DNA of 64,000 nucleotides from Shinella sp. PSBB067 (lineage in GTDB: Bacteria > Pseudomonadota > Alphaproteobacteria > Rhizobiales > Rhizobiaceae), in assembly GCF_016839145.1 (NCBI RefSeq), contig NZ_CP069303.1, positions 1,240,001-1,304,000 on the forward strand, given 5' to 3'. Position 1 is the stretch's first letter. Each line of letters begins with the position of its first letter. A program made the translations under genes and the position numbers. The notes beneath the pieces were generated by a model. It was given only the letters and a program-made list of their open reading frames with translations, made no database searches and was not told the origin of the DNA. This document shows positions 61,941 to 64,000 of the stretch, one piece after another.

Positions 61941-64000
61941 ATGTCCAAGCAAACTCTCCCGGTCGCCTCCCTCGGCTTCCCGCGCATCGGTCGCCACCGC
62001 GAGCTGAAATTCGCTCTCGAAGGCCACTGGGCCGGCAGGATCGCCGAACGCGACCTTCTCGAAACGGCCCGCAGGCTGCGCGCCGAAAACTGGGCGCTCC
62101 AGCGCGACCAGGGCATCACGAAGATTCCCTCCAACGATTTCTCCCTCTACGACCATGTACTCGACACCGCCGTGATGGTCGGCGCGATCCCGGCCGCCTA
62201 CGGCTGGACGGGCGGCGAGGTGCCGCTGTCGATCTATTTCGCGATGGCGCGCGGCAGCCAGGGCGACGCCCACGCCGACTGCGGCCATGCGCACCACGCG
62301 CAGGGCGTGCCGGCACTCGAAATGACCAAGTGGTTCGACACGAACTATCACTACATGGTCCCTGAGGTCGGCGAGGATCAGGCCTTCACGCTCACCGCGC
62401 AGAAGCCGGTCGATCATTTCCTGGAGGCCAAGGCGCTCGGCATTCATACGCGCCCGGTCGTGCTCGGTCCGGTGACCTTCCTCAAGCTCTCGAAGGCCCG
62501 GCCGTCGACCTTCAAGCCGCTCGATCTCCTGGCAAGGCTGCTGCCGGTCTACGAGGAGCTCTTCCGCCGGCTGGAGGCCGCCGGCGCCGACTGGGTGCAG
62601 GTTGACGAACCCGTCCTGGCGCTCGACCTGACGGAAGGCGAGCGCCATGCCTTCAAGCTCGCCTATGAGGCGCTTGCCAGGTCCGCGCCGGGCCTGAAGG
62701 TGATGCTGGCGACCTATTTCGGCGCGCTGGCCGACAATCTGGAAGCGGTCGCCGCGCTCCCCGTCGCCGGTCTCCACGTCGATCTGGTGCGAGCGCCGGA
62801 GCAACTCGAACCTGTCGCAAAGGCGATAGGGGCCGATCGGGTCCTGTCGCTCGGCGTCATCGACGGGCGCAACATCTGGAAGGCGGACCTTGCGGTGATC
62901 CTTGGCCGGCTGGCGCCGGTCGTTTCCGCCCGCGGCGCCGGTGCGGTCGAGGTCGCCGCCTCGTGCTCCCTGCTGCATGTGCCGATCGACCTCGAACTGG
63001 AAACGGCGCTCGATGCGGACCTCAAGTCCTGGCTTTCCTTTGCCACGCAGAAGCTGGGCGAGCTTTCGGCGATCGGCAGGGGGCTCGCCGAAGGGGAGGA
63101 CGCGGTGAGGCAGGCTGTCGATGGTGCATCGAGGGCCATCGCCGCCCGCGCCGCCTCGCTGAAGGTGACCGACCCGCTCGTCCAGGGCCGCATCGCCGGC
63201 ATCGACGAGGGCATGAAGACGCGCGGCAGCGCATTCGAAACGCGCCGCAAGGTCCAGGCGGCGGCGATCCGGCTGCCGCTCTTCCCGACGACGACGATCG
63301 GCTCCTTCCCGCAGACGGGCGACGTCCGCAAGGCCCGTTCCGCCCATGCCAAGGGCGCGCTCAGCTACAAGGACTACGAGGCGTTCCTGCAGAAGGAAAC
63401 GGAAGCGGCGATCCGCTGGCAGGAGGAGATCGGCCTCGACGTGCTGGTGCACGGCGAATTCGAGCGCAACGACATGGTGCAGTATTTCGGCGAGCAGCTC
63501 GCGGGCTTCGCCTTCACGCAGCATGCCTGGGTGCAGAGCTACGGTTCGCGCTATGTCCGCCCGCCGATCATCTTCGGCGACGTCTCGCGGCCGAACCCCA
63601 TGACGGTGCGCTGGTGGCAATATGCGCAGTCGCTGACCGGAAAGCCGGTCAAGGGCATGCTGACCGGCCCGGTGACGATCCTCAACTGGTCGTTCGTTCG
63701 CGACGACATTCCGCGCAGCGAGACCTGCCGGCAGATCGCGCTCGCCATCCGCGACGAGGTGGTCGACCTTGAAAAGGCCGGCGCGAAGATGATCCAGATC
63801 GACGAGGCGGCGCTGCGCGAGGGCCTGCCGCTCCGCCACCGGGACTGGCAGCACTACCTCGGCTGGGCGGTCGAATGCTTCCGCCTGTGCGCCAGCGGTG
63901 TCGCGGACGTAACGCAGATCCACACCCACATGTGCTACTCGGAGTTCAACGACATCATCTCGGCCATCGCCGCCATGGATGCCGACGTCATCTCCATCGA
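61941..64000 (+). CDS. metE: Cobalamin-independent methionine synthase (cut by window end)
   Basis: 686 complete codons are visible; the C-terminus is outside the window (typical length near 770). N-terminal segment MSKQTLPVASLGFPRIGRHR fits the family. The C-terminal barrel starts near LPLFPTTTIGSFPQTGDVRKAR. TQIHTHMCYSEFND contains the zinc His and Cys. It transfers methyl from methyl-THF-polyglutamate to homocysteine. Start at 61941 because GGGG lies 7 nt upstream; ATG 61935 would be too close. Controlled by a B12 riboswitch, a hairpin, and possibly a palindromic operator. Confidence 0.95.
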   Translation, partial: MSKQTLPVASLGFPRIGRHRELKFALEGHWAGRIAERDLLETARRLRAENWALQRDQGITKIPSNDFSLYDHVLDTAVMVGAIPAAYGWTGGEVPLSIYFAMARGSQGDAHADCGHAHHAQGVPALEMTKWFDTNYHYMVPEVGEDQAFTLTAQKPVDHFLEAKALGIHTRPVVLGPVTFLKLSKARPSTFKPLDLLARLLPVYEELFRRLEAAGADWVQVDEPVLALDLTEGERHAFKLAYEALARSAPGLKVMLATYFGALADNLEAVAALPVAGLHVDLVRAPEQLEPVAKAIGADRVLSLGVIDGRNIWKADLAVILGRLAPVVSARGAGAVEVAASCSLLHVPIDLELETALDADLKSWLSFATQKLGELSAIGRGLAEGEDAVRQAVDGASRAIAARAASLKVTDPLVQGRIAGIDEGMKTRGSAFETRRKVQAAAIRLPLFPTTTIGSFPQTGDVRKARSAHAKGALSYKDYEAFLQKETEAAIRWQEEIGLDVLVHGEFERNDMVQYFGEQLAGFAFTQHAWVQSYGSRYVRPPIIFGDVSRPNPMTVRWWQYAQSLTGKPVKGMLTGPVTILNWSFVRDDIPRSETCRQIALAIRDEVVDLEKAGAKMIQIDEAALREGLPLRHRDWQHYLGWAVECFRLCASGVADVTQIHTHMCYSEFNDIISAIAAMDADVISI

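Noticed and set aside
61938..63929. Open frame of 663 codons antisense to metE
   Set aside because: Shadow of metE; metE carries family motifs and a riboswitch.

Overview
The window is a GC-rich chromosomal segment of an alphaproteobacterium of the order Hyphomicrobiales, most likely family Rhizobiaceae (Shinella, Ensifer, Rhizobium or Agrobacterium type). The evidence is an ExoR-type Sel1 protein, a fused secDF, PopZ, DUF1127 genes, RIME-like intergenic palindromes, a RirA-type iron box, CtrA-type boxes, and the core order dgt-argS-SPOR-nagZ-scpAB-tatABC-serS-surE-pcm. Both ends are cut: the alanine dehydrogenase gene enters at the left and metE leaves at the right.

Layout. 1-5263: the end of ald, a DUF1203 gene, an OmpA-like protein, and a leftward cysK-alaX-sseA-GNAT operon. 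5530-8281: small hypothetical and membrane genes, tRNA-Asn and tRNA-Cys. 8415-9906: exbB-exbD behind a TGA-N9-TCA iron-responsive operator. 10196-18690: pcm, popZ, valS, a FadL-like porin of atypical base composition, exoR, and leftward xthA and erpA. 18909-32714: a rightward housekeeping run of dgt, argS, a very large SPOR protein, nagZ, scpA-scpB, tatABC, serS, surE and a second pcm. 32976-42542: a CtrA-box-linked unknown gene, an NlpD-like LysM/M23 lipoprotein with lost zinc ligands, a DUF815 ATPase, yajC-secDF, two genes resembling the complex I assembly factors NDUFAF3 and NDUFAF6, and trmFO.

42618-45060 is the most unusual part. Two DUF1127 genes and two three-hairpin RNA arrays lie on the minus strand. 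Every array hairpin shows a CCTCCTCC-type anti-Shine-Dalgarno loop, as in the cuckoo/CcsR/alpha-r14 RNAs. Each of the four units has a TGCA/GCAT palindrome at a nearly constant 44-45 nt upstream of its inferred -10 element. An intact IS5-family (IS427-group) element sits between the two arrays.

45289-64000: DUF2157 and GDYXXLXY membrane genes, tRNA-Leu, tig, a leftward phaC-sfsA-map-radC-sthA group, a lipoprotein, an aminotransferase with hom, recJ, and a Rieske oxygenase with the Glu-bridge signature of quaternary-amine oxygenases. The window ends with metE, preceded by a 20-nt palindrome, a cobalamin riboswitch and a hairpin that covers the ribosome-binding site.

Most coding calls rest on recognisable family motifs. 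Regulatory boxes, terminators and sRNA boundaries were read by eye and are inferences.
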